Notes: generated from the letters alone by a model not told the origin. A stretch of 64,000 bases of DNA from UBA7672 sp044224605 (GCA_044224605.1 JBGAKC010000005.1:79906-143905); one strand, 5' to 3'; positions 8,764 to 17,448 are shown, counted from the stretch's first letter. Translations and numbers: made by a program.

Positions 8764-9882
8764 CTAGCTGCCCTTCCTGGCCTTCGCGACCGGTTCGCCG
8801 CTGCCATCATCATCGCCGTCGCTGTTGTCGTCGCCCGGCTCAAGCGCGAGCAGGTTTTCGGAGATGATGCCGGCGTTCTTGCGGATCGCATCCTCGATCT
8901 CGGCAGCCGTCGCTGGATTGTCCTTCAGGAATTTCCGCGCATTTTCACGGCCCTGGCCAATCCGCTGCGAGCCATAGGAGAACCAGGAACCCGACTTCTC
9001 GACCACATTGGCCTTCACGCCGAGATCCAGGAGCTCACCCGTCTTGGAGATGCCTTCCCCGTAGATGATGTCGAACTCGACCTGCCGGAACGGCGGAGCG
9101 ACCTTGTTCTTGACCACCTTAACGCGGGTCTGGTTGCCGATGACCTCGTCGCGTTCCTTGATCTGACCGATACGACGGATGTCGAGACGCACGGAAGCGT
9201 AGAATTTCAGCGCGTTGCCGCCCGTCGTCGTTTCAGGCGAGCCGTACATCACGCCGATCTTCATGCGGATCTGGTTGATGAAGATCACCATCGTCTTCGA
9301 TTTCGACACCGAAGCCGTGATCTTGCGCAGCGCCTGGCTCATCAGGCGGGCTTGCAGACCCGGGAGCGCATCGCCCATCTCGCCTTCGAGTTCGGCGCGC
9401 GGCGTCAGGGCCGCCACCGAGTCAATCACCAGCACGTCCACCGCACCCGAGCGCACCAGCGTGTCGGCGATCTCGAGGGCCTGTTCGCCCGTGTCCGGCT
9501 GCGACACCAGCAGGTCGTCGAGATCAACGCCCAGCTTAGCCGCATAGACCGGGTCGAGCGCGTGTTCCGCGTCAATGAAGGCGCCTACGCCGCCATTCTT
9601 TTGGGCTTCGGCCAGCACATGCAGGGCCAGCGTCGTCTTGCCCGAGCTTTCCGGCCCGTAGATTTCGATGATCCGGCCTTTTGGCAAGCCGCCAATCCCG
9701 AGCGCCACGTCGAGGCTGAGGGAGCCGGTCGACAGCGCCTCGATGTCCATCGCCTGGTTCGTGCCCAAGCGCATGATCGAGCCCTTGCCGAAATTGCGCT
9801 CGATCTGACCGAGGGCCGTTTCGAGGGCCTTCTGCTTGTCCATGCCCTTGTCTTCCACCAGCTTGAGAGCGGCCGCAGCCAT
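8764..9882 (-). CDS. recA: Recombinase RecA
   Basis: A protein of about 372 residues. It forms ATP-dependent filaments on ssDNA for strand exchange and triggers LexA self-cleavage. Walker A GPESSGKTTL, the MAW-type region, and loop L2 with GGNALKFYASVRLDIRR are present, followed by an acidic C-terminal tail (EPGDDNSDGDDDGSG). Two ATGs compete: 9903 (MADVETNM) and 9882 (MAAAALKLVEDKG). The second has GGAG at good spacing and matches the usual N-terminus, so it is chosen. A candidate SOS box lies about 75-90 bp upstream. Confidence 0.97.
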   Translation of the reverse strand: MAAAALKLVEDKGMDKQKALETALGQIERNFGKGSIMRLGTNQAMDIEALSTGSLSLDVALGIGGLPKGRIIEIYGPESSGKTTLALHVLAEAQKNGGVGAFIDAEHALDPVYAAKLGVDLDDLLVSQPDTGEQALEIADTLVRSGAVDVLVIDSVAALTPRAELEGEMGDALPGLQARLMSQALRKITASVSKSKTMVIFINQIRMKIGVMYGSPETTTGGNALKFYASVRLDIRRIGQIKERDEVIGNQTRVKVVKNKVAPPFRQVEFDIIYGEGISKTGELLDLGVKANVVEKSGSWFSYGSQRIGQGRENARKFLKDNPATAAEIEDAIRKNAGIISENLLALEPGDDNSDGDDDGSGEPVAKARKGS

Positions 9883-9956
9883 ATTTGTCTCCACATCTGC
9901 CATGCTGGCTTGGAGGCGGCAAACCCGCCCGATTCCCAGCCCGCGTTGCGTTCTAT

Positions 9957-9971
9957 GTACTACAAATGTTC
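9957..9971 (-). promoter_or_regulatory. Candidate LexA (SOS) box upstream of recA
   Basis: The + strand reads GTAC-TACAAAT-GTTC, one mismatch from the alphaproteobacterial LexA consensus GTTC-N7-GTTC (minus strand GAAC-N7-GTAC). It lies about 75-90 bp before the preferred recA start, a normal promoter position. A second GTTC at 9950-9953 and the overlapping dyad GTTCTCGTGAAC at 9968-9979 add further GTTC/GAAC half-sites. Confidence 0.6.
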
Positions 9972-10085
9972 TCGTGAACAAAGCATGAAAACAAGAGTGA
10001 GCTGAACTATTTCAGAAGCCCCATTTTGTGGGGGTTTTCGATGGTTCCAGACCACCAGCCCTTGGGGGCCGTCGCCGATCGCCGG

Positions 10086-11033
10086 CTACTTCTTCTGCTT
10101 TTCCTTGGCTCGCCCGCCGGCCAGCATGCCGGGCATCGAATAATTGCCCTCGTGGCATGCGTATTCGAGCACATGATTCCTCGTCGCCGACAGGATCATC
10201 TCGGCGCTCCACGCCTGACTGAAAACGTCAGGGTCATCGACCGTGTAGCGATAAAGGATTTCGCCGGGGCTGATCCGCGTGAACCGCTCGGTCACGCGCG
10301 CATGTTCGGAGATCAGGATGGGCGAGGAGGGCTTGAACGCATCGCCCGGCATGAAGTTGGCGGTCTCGACGACGAGCGTTTCGCCATCCCAATGCCCGAT
10401 GGAATCTCCCATCCATCGCTTCATCGCATCGGGCAATCGCTTGGCGCCCATCCGGATGATGCGCACCTCGCGGTTCTGCTCCATCGAGATCACCACATAG
10501 CCGGGCGTCTGCACGAACTGATAGTTGGCGTTGTAGCGTGGCACGAAGATCGGCGCGCCTGTTGCGCCCGATCCGCCCGCAAGACACCGCTCGGTTGACG
10601 GCCGCGCCTCCGGCCCGTCGAAATCCGTGAACACGCTCGCCATCAGCGCCTTCAACCGCGCACGGCCCGCATCGTTGAAAGGCATCTTGCCATCCGGCGG
10701 ATCAACGATCAGCGATGTGCGGATCTGCCCGCCGATCCGCGTCATGTCGGGCGAGAATTCCCACCACTCCGAAACGCGCGCGCCAACGCCATCGCTGGTG
10801 TCCGACTGGAAAGCGGTCGGAACATTCGCCGCGAACACCTTCGCCTTCTCTTCCGTCGTGATCGGCCCTTCGAACGCAGCAGGACGCTCGAGCGGCGTCG
10901 CCGTCAGCGTCGACCACACGCCCTCGAATGAGGGCGTCCCGAACGACGTCTTCGGCGCGTGATAGGATTCCTGCGCTTCCGCCCTCAGGCAAAGCGCCAA
11001 TGCAGCCGCCAGCACACCCCCACCGATCCGCAT
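10086..11033 (-). CDS. Secreted protein of the YACHEGNY family, paralogue A
   Basis: A protein of about 315 residues with a signal peptide (MRIGGGVLAAALALCLRAEA). The C-terminal half carries the shared signature of three proteins in this window: YQFVQTPGYVVISMEQNREV, GDSIGHWDGETLVVETANF, ERFTRISPGEILYRYTVDDP and LEYACHEGNYSMPGML. The N-terminal part has FEGVWSTLTATPLERP. Similar sequences are common in alphaproteobacteria and acidobacteria as uncharacterised secreted proteins (recalled, not searched). The start at 11033 is chosen for its signal peptide; no strong ribosome site is visible. This is the shortest of the three paralogues and is divergent from a thiolase-like gene. Confidence 0.8.
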   Translation of the reverse strand: MRIGGGVLAAALALCLRAEAQESYHAPKTSFGTPSFEGVWSTLTATPLERPAAFEGPITTEEKAKVFAANVPTAFQSDTSDGVGARVSEWWEFSPDMTRIGGQIRTSLIVDPPDGKMPFNDAGRARLKALMASVFTDFDGPEARPSTERCLAGGSGATGAPIFVPRYNANYQFVQTPGYVVISMEQNREVRIIRMGAKRLPDAMKRWMGDSIGHWDGETLVVETANFMPGDAFKPSSPILISEHARVTERFTRISPGEILYRYTVDDPDVFSQAWSAEMILSATRNHVLEYACHEGNYSMPGMLAGGRAKEKQKK

Positions 11034-11126
11034 GACGCTACGGCTATCACGCTGTTGGCGCTTCGCGAAGCCGCCGCCGCCATTCCACCCGTTGATTGTC
11101 CGCAATGATTGCGCTCTTGATCGCTC

Positions 11127-12629
11127 ATGACCCTGAGCCCCGACCGCATCCCCGTCATCGCCGGCATCGGCGAGATCATGGACCGCCCCAAGGACGTGAC
11201 CCAGTCGCTTGAGCCGCTAGCCCTCATGCTCGAGGCGGCGCGCCGGGCGAATATCGAAGCCCGCGGCCTCCTGCGCGATACGGACTCGGTCGACATCATC
11301 GCGCTCGTCAGCTGGCGCTATGACGACATCGGCGCCCAGCTCGCCAATCGCCTCGCCATCTTCCCGAGACGCAATGTCTACGGTACGGTCGGCGGCGAAA
11401 GCCCCGTCCGCTTCCTGCACGACGCCGCCCGCCGCATCGCTTCCGGCGAAAGCGGCGTCGGCCTCGTGATCGGCGCCGAGGCGCAATACGCCGTTGGTCA
11501 CGCCAAGCGCGCCAATGTCGAGCTACCCTGGACACCCTACGCCGAGGCCGCGCCCAAGATGAAGCGCGCCGCCGAATACGTTCACTCGCTTGGCCACACG
11601 CTTGGCGTCGCCTGGCCGATCAGCGTCTATCCCTTCTACGACGCCGCCACAGCCCACGCCTGGGGACAGACGCCCGCCGAGGCGCAAGCGGAGTCCGCCC
11701 TGCTCTGGTCACGCTATGCCGCCGCCGCCTCGCGTAACCCTTACGCCTGGCTGAAAGCGCCGCTGACGCCCGCCGACATCGCCACCGTCACGCCCGACAA
11801 CCGCATCATCGGCTGGCCCTATACCAAGCGCATGGTCGCGAACCCACATGTGAACCAGGGTGCGGCAATCATCGTCACATCGCTTGCGCGCGCCCGCGAA
11901 GCCGGCATCCCCGAACATCAGCTCGTCTTCATCGGCGCCGGCGCTTCAGCCAGCGAACCGCGCGACTGGCTCGCCCGCGACGTCTATCACGTGAACCACG
12001 CACAGGACGCCGTCCTCGCCGACATGCTCGAGCAGGTCGATGGCGACGGCGCGCGCTTCGACGCGCTCGAACTCTATTCCTGCTTCCCGGTTGTTCCGAA
12101 GATGGCGCGCCGCAAACTGAAACTCCCGGCAACGGTCGAGCCGAGCGTCACCGGCGGCCTCAGCTTCTTCGGCGGCCCGCTCAACGTCTATATGGCGCAT
12201 GCCGCCTGTGCGATGGCGCGCGCCGTCCGTGACGGCGCCCGTCTCGGCCTGCTCTATGGCCAGGGCGAATTCGTCACCAAGCACCACGCCCTCATCCTCG
12301 CTCGCGAGCCGCAGGGCGACGTCGTGCGCGCGCCCAACACCGCACAACATGACGCCGACGCCCGTCGCGGTCCCGTTCCGCCCACGGATGAAAAGCCCGA
12401 TGGCGAGGCCACAATCGAGACCTTCACCATCCCGCACGACCCGTCAGGCCAGCCTATCCAGGGCGTCGTCATCGCCCGCCTGTCGAACGGCGCCCGCACG
12501 CTCGCGCGCATCCCGCCTGCGCACGGGGACGATCTCGCCCTGCTGATGTCGCCGGATGCCTATCCGATCGGCGTGAAGGGTCGCATCAGAACAAGCTCGG
12601 ATGGCATTCCTGAATGGCGCTCAGCCTGA
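11127..12629 (+). CDS. Thiolase-like acetyl-CoA acetyltransferase family protein with extra C-terminal domain
   Basis: A 500-residue thiolase-fold protein (IPVIAGIGEIMDRP start, VGLVIGAEAQY, LVFIGAGASASEPRD, LELYSCFPVVPKMA, TGGLSFFGGPLNVYMAH). The tail from about residue 415 (IETFTIPHDPSGQPIQGVVI onward) looks like the thiolase type-1 additional C-terminal domain. At the place of the nucleophile cysteine it reads GTVGGESPVRFLHDAA, with no Cys, so ordinary thiolysis is doubtful. Such SCP2-thiolase-like proteins act in side-chain beta-oxidation or as acyl-CoA-binding partners. Substrate not deducible. Confidence 0.85.
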   Translation: MTLSPDRIPVIAGIGEIMDRPKDVTQSLEPLALMLEAARRANIEARGLLRDTDSVDIIALVSWRYDDIGAQLANRLAIFPRRNVYGTVGGESPVRFLHDAARRIASGESGVGLVIGAEAQYAVGHAKRANVELPWTPYAEAAPKMKRAAEYVHSLGHTLGVAWPISVYPFYDAATAHAWGQTPAEAQAESALLWSRYAAAASRNPYAWLKAPLTPADIATVTPDNRIIGWPYTKRMVANPHVNQGAAIIVTSLARAREAGIPEHQLVFIGAGASASEPRDWLARDVYHVNHAQDAVLADMLEQVDGDGARFDALELYSCFPVVPKMARRKLKLPATVEPSVTGGLSFFGGPLNVYMAHAACAMARAVRDGARLGLLYGQGEFVTKHHALILAREPQGDVVRAPNTAQHDADARRGPVPPTDEKPDGEATIETFTIPHDPSGQPIQGVVIARLSNGARTLARIPPAHGDDLALLMSPDAYPIGVKGRIRTSSDGIPEWRSA

Positions 12630-12644
12630 ACTTCACGTCGCCCT

Positions 12645-12683
12645 GCCAGCCTGACGTGCCAGCCTGACGTGCCAGCTTGACCT
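12645..12683 (+). repeat. Three tandem copies of a 13-bp unit
   Basis: Between the thiolase-like gene and the DUF4399 lipoprotein gene, GCCAGCCTGACGT occurs twice exactly (12645-12657, 12658-12670) and a third time with changes (GCCAGCTTGACCT, 12671-12683). It looks like a small replication-slippage array; no function is evident. Confidence 0.85.
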
Positions 12684-12748
12684 GATCGTGTCTCGCCTCG
12701 CCCGCGCGCCGTGCTAATCTCGCCGGGAGCCAATCGGAGAGACCTATC

Positions 12749-13276
12749 ATGCGCACCGCCAGCCTGATCGCCGCATCCGTCCTCGCGCTGACCCTTGCCG
12801 CCTGTGGCGACAGTAAGCCGGACGCCTCCGCTACGCCCGATCCTGCCGCCATCGCTGATGCGACAAATGCCGCCCTCGCCGAAGCCACGGCGAAAGCCGA
12901 TGCGGACGCCGTCGGGCTCCACACCGAACCTGGTCCGTCTGTCTATTTCGTCAACCTGCGCGACGGGATGACGGTGCCGCAATCCTTTCGTGTCGTCTTC
13001 GGCGCCTTTGGCATCGGGGTCGCGCCTGCGGGCGTCGACAAGCCCAACACCGGCCACCACCACCTGCTGATCGACACCGAGCTGACTGCCGACGAGATGC
13101 AATACGCCATTCCGAAGGACGACCAGCACCGCCACTTCGGCGGCGGCGAAACCGAGACCGTGCTGATGCTCGGCCCGGGCCAGCACACGCTCCAGCTCGT
13201 CTTCGGCGACATGAACCACGAGCTGCACAAGCCGACCCACATCATGTCGAAGAAGATCACCATCACGGTGAAATAG
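12749..13276 (+). CDS. DUF4399-domain lipoprotein
   Basis: A 175-residue lipoprotein: MRTASLIAASVLALTLAACG has a clear lipobox (LAAC, Cys 19). After an Ala/Asp-rich spacer, the DUF4399 domain starts with YFVNLRDGMTVPQSFRVVFG and includes GHHHLLID, a FGGGETET turn and LQLVFGDMNHELHKP. The domain is rich in His residues around 90-150, which may bind metal; that is an inference, the family is uncharacterised. It is followed after 100 bp by htpX in the same direction. Confidence 0.88.
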   Translation: MRTASLIAASVLALTLAACGDSKPDASATPDPAAIADATNAALAEATAKADADAVGLHTEPGPSVYFVNLRDGMTVPQSFRVVFGAFGIGVAPAGVDKPNTGHHHLLIDTELTADEMQYAIPKDDQHRHFGGGETETVLMLGPGQHTLQLVFGDMNHELHKPTHIMSKKITITVK

Positions 13277-13378
13277 CGCGTACAGTTCCGGAACTGGCGA
13301 ATCTGTGATCGCGTCGCGAGCCAACAGCCGCAGGGCCGAGGTCTTGAGGATGGCTGACGCCGGGACCACATTCCCGGC

Positions 13379-14338
13379 ATGAACCACGTCAAGACTTTCA
13401 TGCTTCTGGCGGCGCTGACGGCCCTGTTCGTCGGCGCCGGCTATCTGATTGGCGGCCCCACTGGCATGGTCGTCGCCTTCGGCTTTGCGCTGGTCGGCAA
13501 CCTGATCAGTTACTGGAATGCCGACAAGATCGTGCTCTCCATGTACCGGGCGCAGGAAGTCCCTGCGAACCATCCCGACGCCCGCGTCCGCGCCTATGCG
13601 CAGGACGTGCGCGAAATGGCCCAGCGCGCCGGCCTGCCCCAGCCCAAAATCACCATCATCGAGAGCGACCAGCCCAACGCCTTCGCCACCGGACGCGATC
13701 CGGCGCACGCCGCCGTCGCCGCCACCACTGGCCTGCTCACCATGCTCGACCGCCGCGAGATCCGCGCCGTCATGGGTCATGAACTGGCGCACGTGAAGAA
13801 TCACGACACGCTGACGATGACCGTCACCGCCACAATCGCCGGCGCCATCTCCGCGCTCGCCAACTTCGCCTTCTTTTTCGGCAACGGAAGCGACCGTGAG
13901 CGTCCCGGCGGATTCATCGGCGTGATCGCCATCGCGATCCTAGCCCCGATGGCCGCAGCCCTCGTGCAGATGGCGATCAGCCGCGGTCGCGAATATGAAG
14001 CCGACAGCCATGGCGCCGAAATCTCCGGCGATCCGCAGGCGCTCGCCTCGGCGCTGCAGAAGATCGACGCCTATGCCCGCGGCGGACGCGTCAACATTGG
14101 CGCGGAACGCAACCCGGCAACTGCGCACATGTTCATCATCAACCCGCTGAACGGCCACGGCGCCGACAACCTGTTCTCGACCCACCCGTCGACCGCAAAC
14201 CGCGTCGCCGCGCTCACGCAGAAGTTCGGCGGCAAGCCCGCCGCACCGCAACCAGAGCTGGTCACTTCGACCCGCCGCCGCTCGCCCGGCCCGTGGGACC
14301 AGCAGCCCGAACCCCGCAAGCCCGGCCCCTGGGGCTGA
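13379..14338 (+). CDS. htpX: Membrane zinc metalloprotease HtpX
   Basis: A 319-residue M48 peptidase for quality control of inner-membrane proteins. Two N-terminal membrane segments (residues 6-45), the zinc motif HELAHVKNHD at about 137, two further membrane helices around 150-200, and the third ligand Glu in YEADSHGAEISG. The C-terminal tail is Pro/Arg-rich (RRRSPGPWDQQPEPRKPGPW), a feature outside the core family. Length is normal. The gene follows the DUF4399 lipoprotein gene. Confidence 0.95.
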   Translation: MNHVKTFMLLAALTALFVGAGYLIGGPTGMVVAFGFALVGNLISYWNADKIVLSMYRAQEVPANHPDARVRAYAQDVREMAQRAGLPQPKITIIESDQPNAFATGRDPAHAAVAATTGLLTMLDRREIRAVMGHELAHVKNHDTLTMTVTATIAGAISALANFAFFFGNGSDRERPGGFIGVIAIAILAPMAAALVQMAISRGREYEADSHGAEISGDPQALASALQKIDAYARGGRVNIGAERNPATAHMFIINPLNGHGADNLFSTHPSTANRVAALTQKFGGKPAAPQPELVTSTRRRSPGPWDQQPEPRKPGPWG

Positions 14339-14411
14339 TCCGAAAACAGCAATGGACAATCCTGTCCCGCCCCGCGATGAGTGGAGCGGGTCAGTCACTT
14401 TCGGGGACCAC

Positions 14412-14906
14412 ATGAAACGCTATGCCGCCCTGCCCTTGCTGGCGCTGGCCTTTGCCTGCGCGCCGCAACCATCCACGCCGGAGACCGCCGCCGCCACGAC
14501 TGGCCCCGAAGCCGTCGTGAAGGCGATCTACCAGACGCTTGAAACGAGCAAGGGCGAGAAGACCACCCCCGTCTCCGCCATCCCCATGACTGCCGAGCTC
14601 GACGCCCTCATCAAGCAGGCCGAAGCCGCCGCCGGCAATGATGGCCCCGTCTTCGATGGAGATTTCGCCGGCAACTGCCAGGACTGCACCGACTTCTCGG
14701 ACCTCAGGATCGAAGTTGCGACATCAGCCGCGCCCAAGGGCCGCGCCATCGTCAACGCCGACTTCAAGCTGTTCCAGAGCGAACCCAAACACGTCCAGTG
14801 GGACCTGATCGAAACGCCCGAAGGCTGGCGCGTCGACAACATCGTCTCCGACGGCTTCGACGTGCGCGCCATCGCGAAGGAACTCATCGCAACGCCCCCG
14901 GCCTAG
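14412..14906 (+). CDS. Hypothetical lipoprotein, DUF3828-like
   Basis: A 164-residue protein starting MKRYAALPLLALAFACAPQP, with the lipidated Cys at residue 16. The mature domain (AVVKAIYQTLE near the start, CQDCTDFSDLRIEV in the middle, VQWDLIETPEGWRVDNIVSD near the end) resembles the small NTF2-like DUF3828 fold; this is a pattern judgement. The C-x-x-C pair may form a disulfide. The ATG at 14412 is chosen for the signal sequence; the frame is open from 14352. It converges with prfA, 5 bp apart. Confidence 0.75.
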   Translation: MKRYAALPLLALAFACAPQPSTPETAAATTGPEAVVKAIYQTLETSKGEKTTPVSAIPMTAELDALIKQAEAAAGNDGPVFDGDFAGNCQDCTDFSDLRIEVATSAAPKGRAIVNADFKLFQSEPKHVQWDLIETPEGWRVDNIVSDGFDVRAIAKELIATPPA

Positions 14907-14911
14907 CCGCT

Positions 14912-15988
14912 TCAGCTGTTTTCCAGCTGCGCCAGGCGCTCTGCCTGATCCTCGGCGTGCAGAGCGTCGAGCAGCGCATCGATATCGCCCTGCACGAAAT
15001 CTGACAGGTTGTGCGCTGTGTAGTTGATACGGTGGTCCGTCACCCGCTCCTGCGGGAAGTTGTAAGTGCGGATGCGCTCGGAACGATCGCCTGACCCCAC
15101 CTGCAGCTTGCGCGCCTCGGCCCGCGCCGTGTCCTTCATTTCGCGCTCGCGTTCATAGAGACGGATCTTCAGCTGCTCCATCGCCTTGCGACGGTTCTCA
15201 TGCTGCGACTTCTCTGACGACGTCACGACGATGTTGGTCGGCAGGTGCGTGATGCGCACGGCCGAGTCCGTCTTGTTCACGTGCTGGCCGCCGGCTCCTG
15301 ACGAACGATAGGTATCGATCCGCAGATCCTGATCGCGGATCTCGATGTTCACGTCCTCAGGCACGGGCAGGATCGCCACCGTCGCCGCTGACGTGTGGAT
15401 GCGCCCCTGCGCTTCCGTCGCCGGCACGCGCTGCACACGATGCACGCCGCTCTCGAACTTCATCCGGCCGAACACGCCCGCGCCGTTGAGCTGCGCCACG
15501 ACTTCCTTGTAGCCGCCCATCTCGCCTTCAGTCGCCGAGACAAGCTCGACCTGCCAGCCGCGTTTCGAGGCATAGCGCTGGTACATCCGCCACAGATCGC
15601 CCGCGAACAGCGCAGCTTCATCGCCGCCAGTCCCTGCGCGCACCTCGATCACGGCTGAACCCTCATCGTCCCGGTCCTTCGGCAGCAGCATCAGCTGCAT
15701 CTCGCGCTCGACGCCCGGCAGCCGCGCCTTGAGGTCCGCCCGCTCCTCGATCGCCATGTTGACCAGGTCGCGATCCGCGCTCGTGTCCTCGGCCAGCGCA
15801 TCCGCCTCAGCCAGCTGCGCGCGTAGCGTCATCACCTCACGCGCCTTCTCGGCCACGCGCTTGAGTTCGGCATGGTCGCGCGAGAGCTGCACGATCTCCT
15901 TCGGATCGGTCGCCACGCCCATCCGCGCCTCGACCTGCTCGAAGCGGTCGATCATCTGTCTCAAGCGGCTTTCAGGCAGGGCGGCCAT
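14912..15988 (-). CDS. prfA: Peptide chain release factor 1
   Basis: A 358-residue RF1, which ends translation at UAA and UAG. The catalytic GGQ sits in YRSSGAGGQHVNKTDSAVRI around residue 230. The family sequence SEKSQHENRRKAMEQL follows, and PATEAQGRIHTSAATVAILP precedes. Full length. In many bacteria prmC, which methylates the GGQ glutamine, follows directly; here the next gene is convergent, so prmC must be elsewhere. Upstream lies the GTGAATAG inverted repeat. Confidence 0.97.
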   Translation of the reverse strand: MAALPESRLRQMIDRFEQVEARMGVATDPKEIVQLSRDHAELKRVAEKAREVMTLRAQLAEADALAEDTSADRDLVNMAIEERADLKARLPGVEREMQLMLLPKDRDDEGSAVIEVRAGTGGDEAALFAGDLWRMYQRYASKRGWQVELVSATEGEMGGYKEVVAQLNGAGVFGRMKFESGVHRVQRVPATEAQGRIHTSAATVAILPVPEDVNIEIRDQDLRIDTYRSSGAGGQHVNKTDSAVRITHLPTNIVVTSSEKSQHENRRKAMEQLKIRLYEREREMKDTARAEARKLQVGSGDRSERIRTYNFPQERVTDHRINYTAHNLSDFVQGDIDALLDALHAEDQAERLAQLENS

Positions 15989-16005
15989 GGGTTTCCAAGT
16001 CAGTC

Positions 16006-16092
16006 GTGAATAGGGGGTGGTGAGTAGATTCGGAGGCTCTTACGCGCAAGCCCTTCAAATCACTACTCCCTATTCACCACTCACTACTCACT
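16006..16092. repeat. Imperfect inverted repeat of GTGAATAGGG/GTGAGTAG units
   Basis: The left arm at 16006-16022 and the right arm at 16061-16077 are complementary at 15 of 17 positions (core GTGAATAGGG). The right arm continues to 16092 with more GTGAGTAG-like units on the minus strand, giving a simple-sequence look. It lies between the MAPEG gene and prfA, both on the minus strand, so it would be in the prfA leader or promoter. Confidence 0.75.
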
Positions 16093-16096
16093 CGCC

Positions 16097-16537
16097 TCAA
16101 AACCCGAACATCCCCAGCACGTTGCGGATTGCCATGATGATCAGCAGCAGCGACCCCACATTGAAGATCGCAAACCGCAGCGGCACGAAGTTCGTGGTCA
16201 CCTGGATCAGGCTGTGAATGATCCGCACGCCGACATACCCCCACGCCAGCCCAGCGTTGAGACCGTCGGCCACCCCCGACAGATGCGAATAGACACACAG
16301 GGCGTAGAAGATCGTCGGCTGTTCGTGCAGGTGATTGTAATTGTCCGCGACCCACACCGCCCTGGGGTCCATCGGCGGCAGGCTGGCATAGCTCTCCGAG
16401 CCCTTGATCCTGGCCGGATCGATCCCCGCCTTACGCATCGCCGGAATGCGGCGCATATACAGCCACACCAGCATCACCAGCGTCCATATGACCAGCGCCA
16501 GCACCGGCGCCATCATGCCCATCAACTGTGTCGGCAT
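16097..16537 (-). CDS. MAPEG-family membrane protein
   Basis: A 146-residue protein with four predicted membrane helices: VLALVIWTLVMLVWLYM, a helix around the conserved NHLHEQPTIFYALCVY, GLAWGYVGVRIIHSLIQV and FAIFNVGSLLLIIMAIRNVL. The N-H-x-x-E-Q-P-x-I-F-Y motif is the MAPEG hallmark. Eukaryotic members are glutathione transferases or leukotriene synthases; the bacterial role is unknown. It lies upstream of prfA on the same strand, separated by the repeat. Confidence 0.9.
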   Translation of the reverse strand: MPTQLMGMMAPVLALVIWTLVMLVWLYMRRIPAMRKAGIDPARIKGSESYASLPPMDPRAVWVADNYNHLHEQPTIFYALCVYSHLSGVADGLNAGLAWGYVGVRIIHSLIQVTTNFVPLRFAIFNVGSLLLIIMAIRNVLGMFGF

Positions 16538-16599
16538 CCTCTGCCCTCCGCCAGAATCTCGGGCGAAGCTAGTGGCTCACGCGCAGAACGCCACAAAAA

Positions 16600-16797
16600 T
16601 CAGCGTGCATCCCGATCCGCTTCCGCTGCGACCTCCCGCAGACATGTGCGACACAGGCAGTCGCTGAACTGCGAGTCTCCTGTCTTCGGCAGCGGCAAGC
16701 GCACCGCCTCCCCCCCGCACCAGCATGGCCCGTTCAGCGTACACCCGAAGCTGACGCCGCACCGCTCGCAGATCGTCTGGCGTCGAACCGCTTCCAT
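16600..16797 (-). CDS. Cysteine-rich CWC-family small protein
   Basis: A 65-residue protein with CERCGVSFGCTLNGPCWCGG near the start and CLCRTCLRE near the C-terminus. The C-x-x-C-G-x-x-F-x-C...CWC pattern matches the small cysteine-rich CWC family, presumed zinc-binding. The ATG at 16797 (MEAVRRQTI) gives the usual short N-terminus; the frame is open to 16866. Function unknown; it may be transcribed before the MAPEG gene. Confidence 0.75.
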   Translation of the reverse strand: MEAVRRQTICERCGVSFGCTLNGPCWCGGEAVRLPLPKTGDSQFSDCLCRTCLREVAAEADRDAR

Positions 16798-16890
16798 CAC
16801 GTCCACTCTACCACAGCCAATCCAGCCTTTCGCCTGCCGCAACCGAGGTGCTAGCCTGCCCCGCAAGGGTCGCGAAGCACAGGTGTCCGC

Positions 16891-17448
16891 ATGAAACGTC
16901 TTCTGCCTACAGCCGCATTCGCTTCAGTCCTCGCCGCCTGCGCCACGACCGGCGGCGCATCCGGGCCGGTGATGTCGACACCCGGCGCCAAGTCTCCGTA
17001 TGAATCCGAAATCCTCGCCACTGTCGATCGCTTCCTGCTCGCCCTGGGCAATCATGACGACGATGCTCTCAACGATGTCACCATCTCCGAAGGCGTCTCC
17101 TGGATCCAGGCGATCAAGCCGGGCGACGAGCGCCCGGTGAAACCCTACACCAACGCCTCGATGCTCGAGCCCGATCCAGACGCCGACCCGTTCATGGAGC
17201 GCTACTGGGACCCCATCGTCCACGTCCGCGGCGGCCTCGCCCAGGTCTGGGCGCCATACGAACTCCGCGACAACGGCAAGGTGGTCCATTGCGGCATCGA
17301 TGCCTTCGACGTCGTCATGCTTGACGGCGCCTGGCGCATCGCCTCGGTCCTCTCCACCATGGAGCCAGAAGCCTGCAAGACGATGACCCCCGACAGCCCG
17401 TCTGCCATGCGTCCTCGCGACGGCTGGAAGGAAACGCCGAACCAGTGA
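16891..17448 (+). CDS. Putative lipoprotein with SnoaL/NTF2-like domain
   Basis: A 185-residue protein starting MKRLLPTAAFASVLAACATT, with lipobox LAAC (Cys 17). The domain from about residue 42 (ATVDRFLLALGNHDDDALND onward) through VHVRGGLAQVWAPYEL and AFDVVMLDGAWRIASV has the order of helices and strands of NTF2-like proteins, which are often small-molecule enzymes or immunity proteins. No catalytic residue can be assigned. Confidence 0.75.
   Translation: MKRLLPTAAFASVLAACATTGGASGPVMSTPGAKSPYESEILATVDRFLLALGNHDDDALNDVTISEGVSWIQAIKPGDERPVKPYTNASMLEPDPDADPFMERYWDPIVHVRGGLAQVWAPYELRDNGKVVHCGIDAFDVVMLDGAWRIASVLSTMEPEACKTMTPDSPSAMRPRDGWKETPNQ

Noticed and set aside
10019..10038. CCCCA/TGGGG hairpin followed by TTTT
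   Set aside because: Looks like a weak + strand terminator, but no + strand gene ends there; the stem is only 5 bp.
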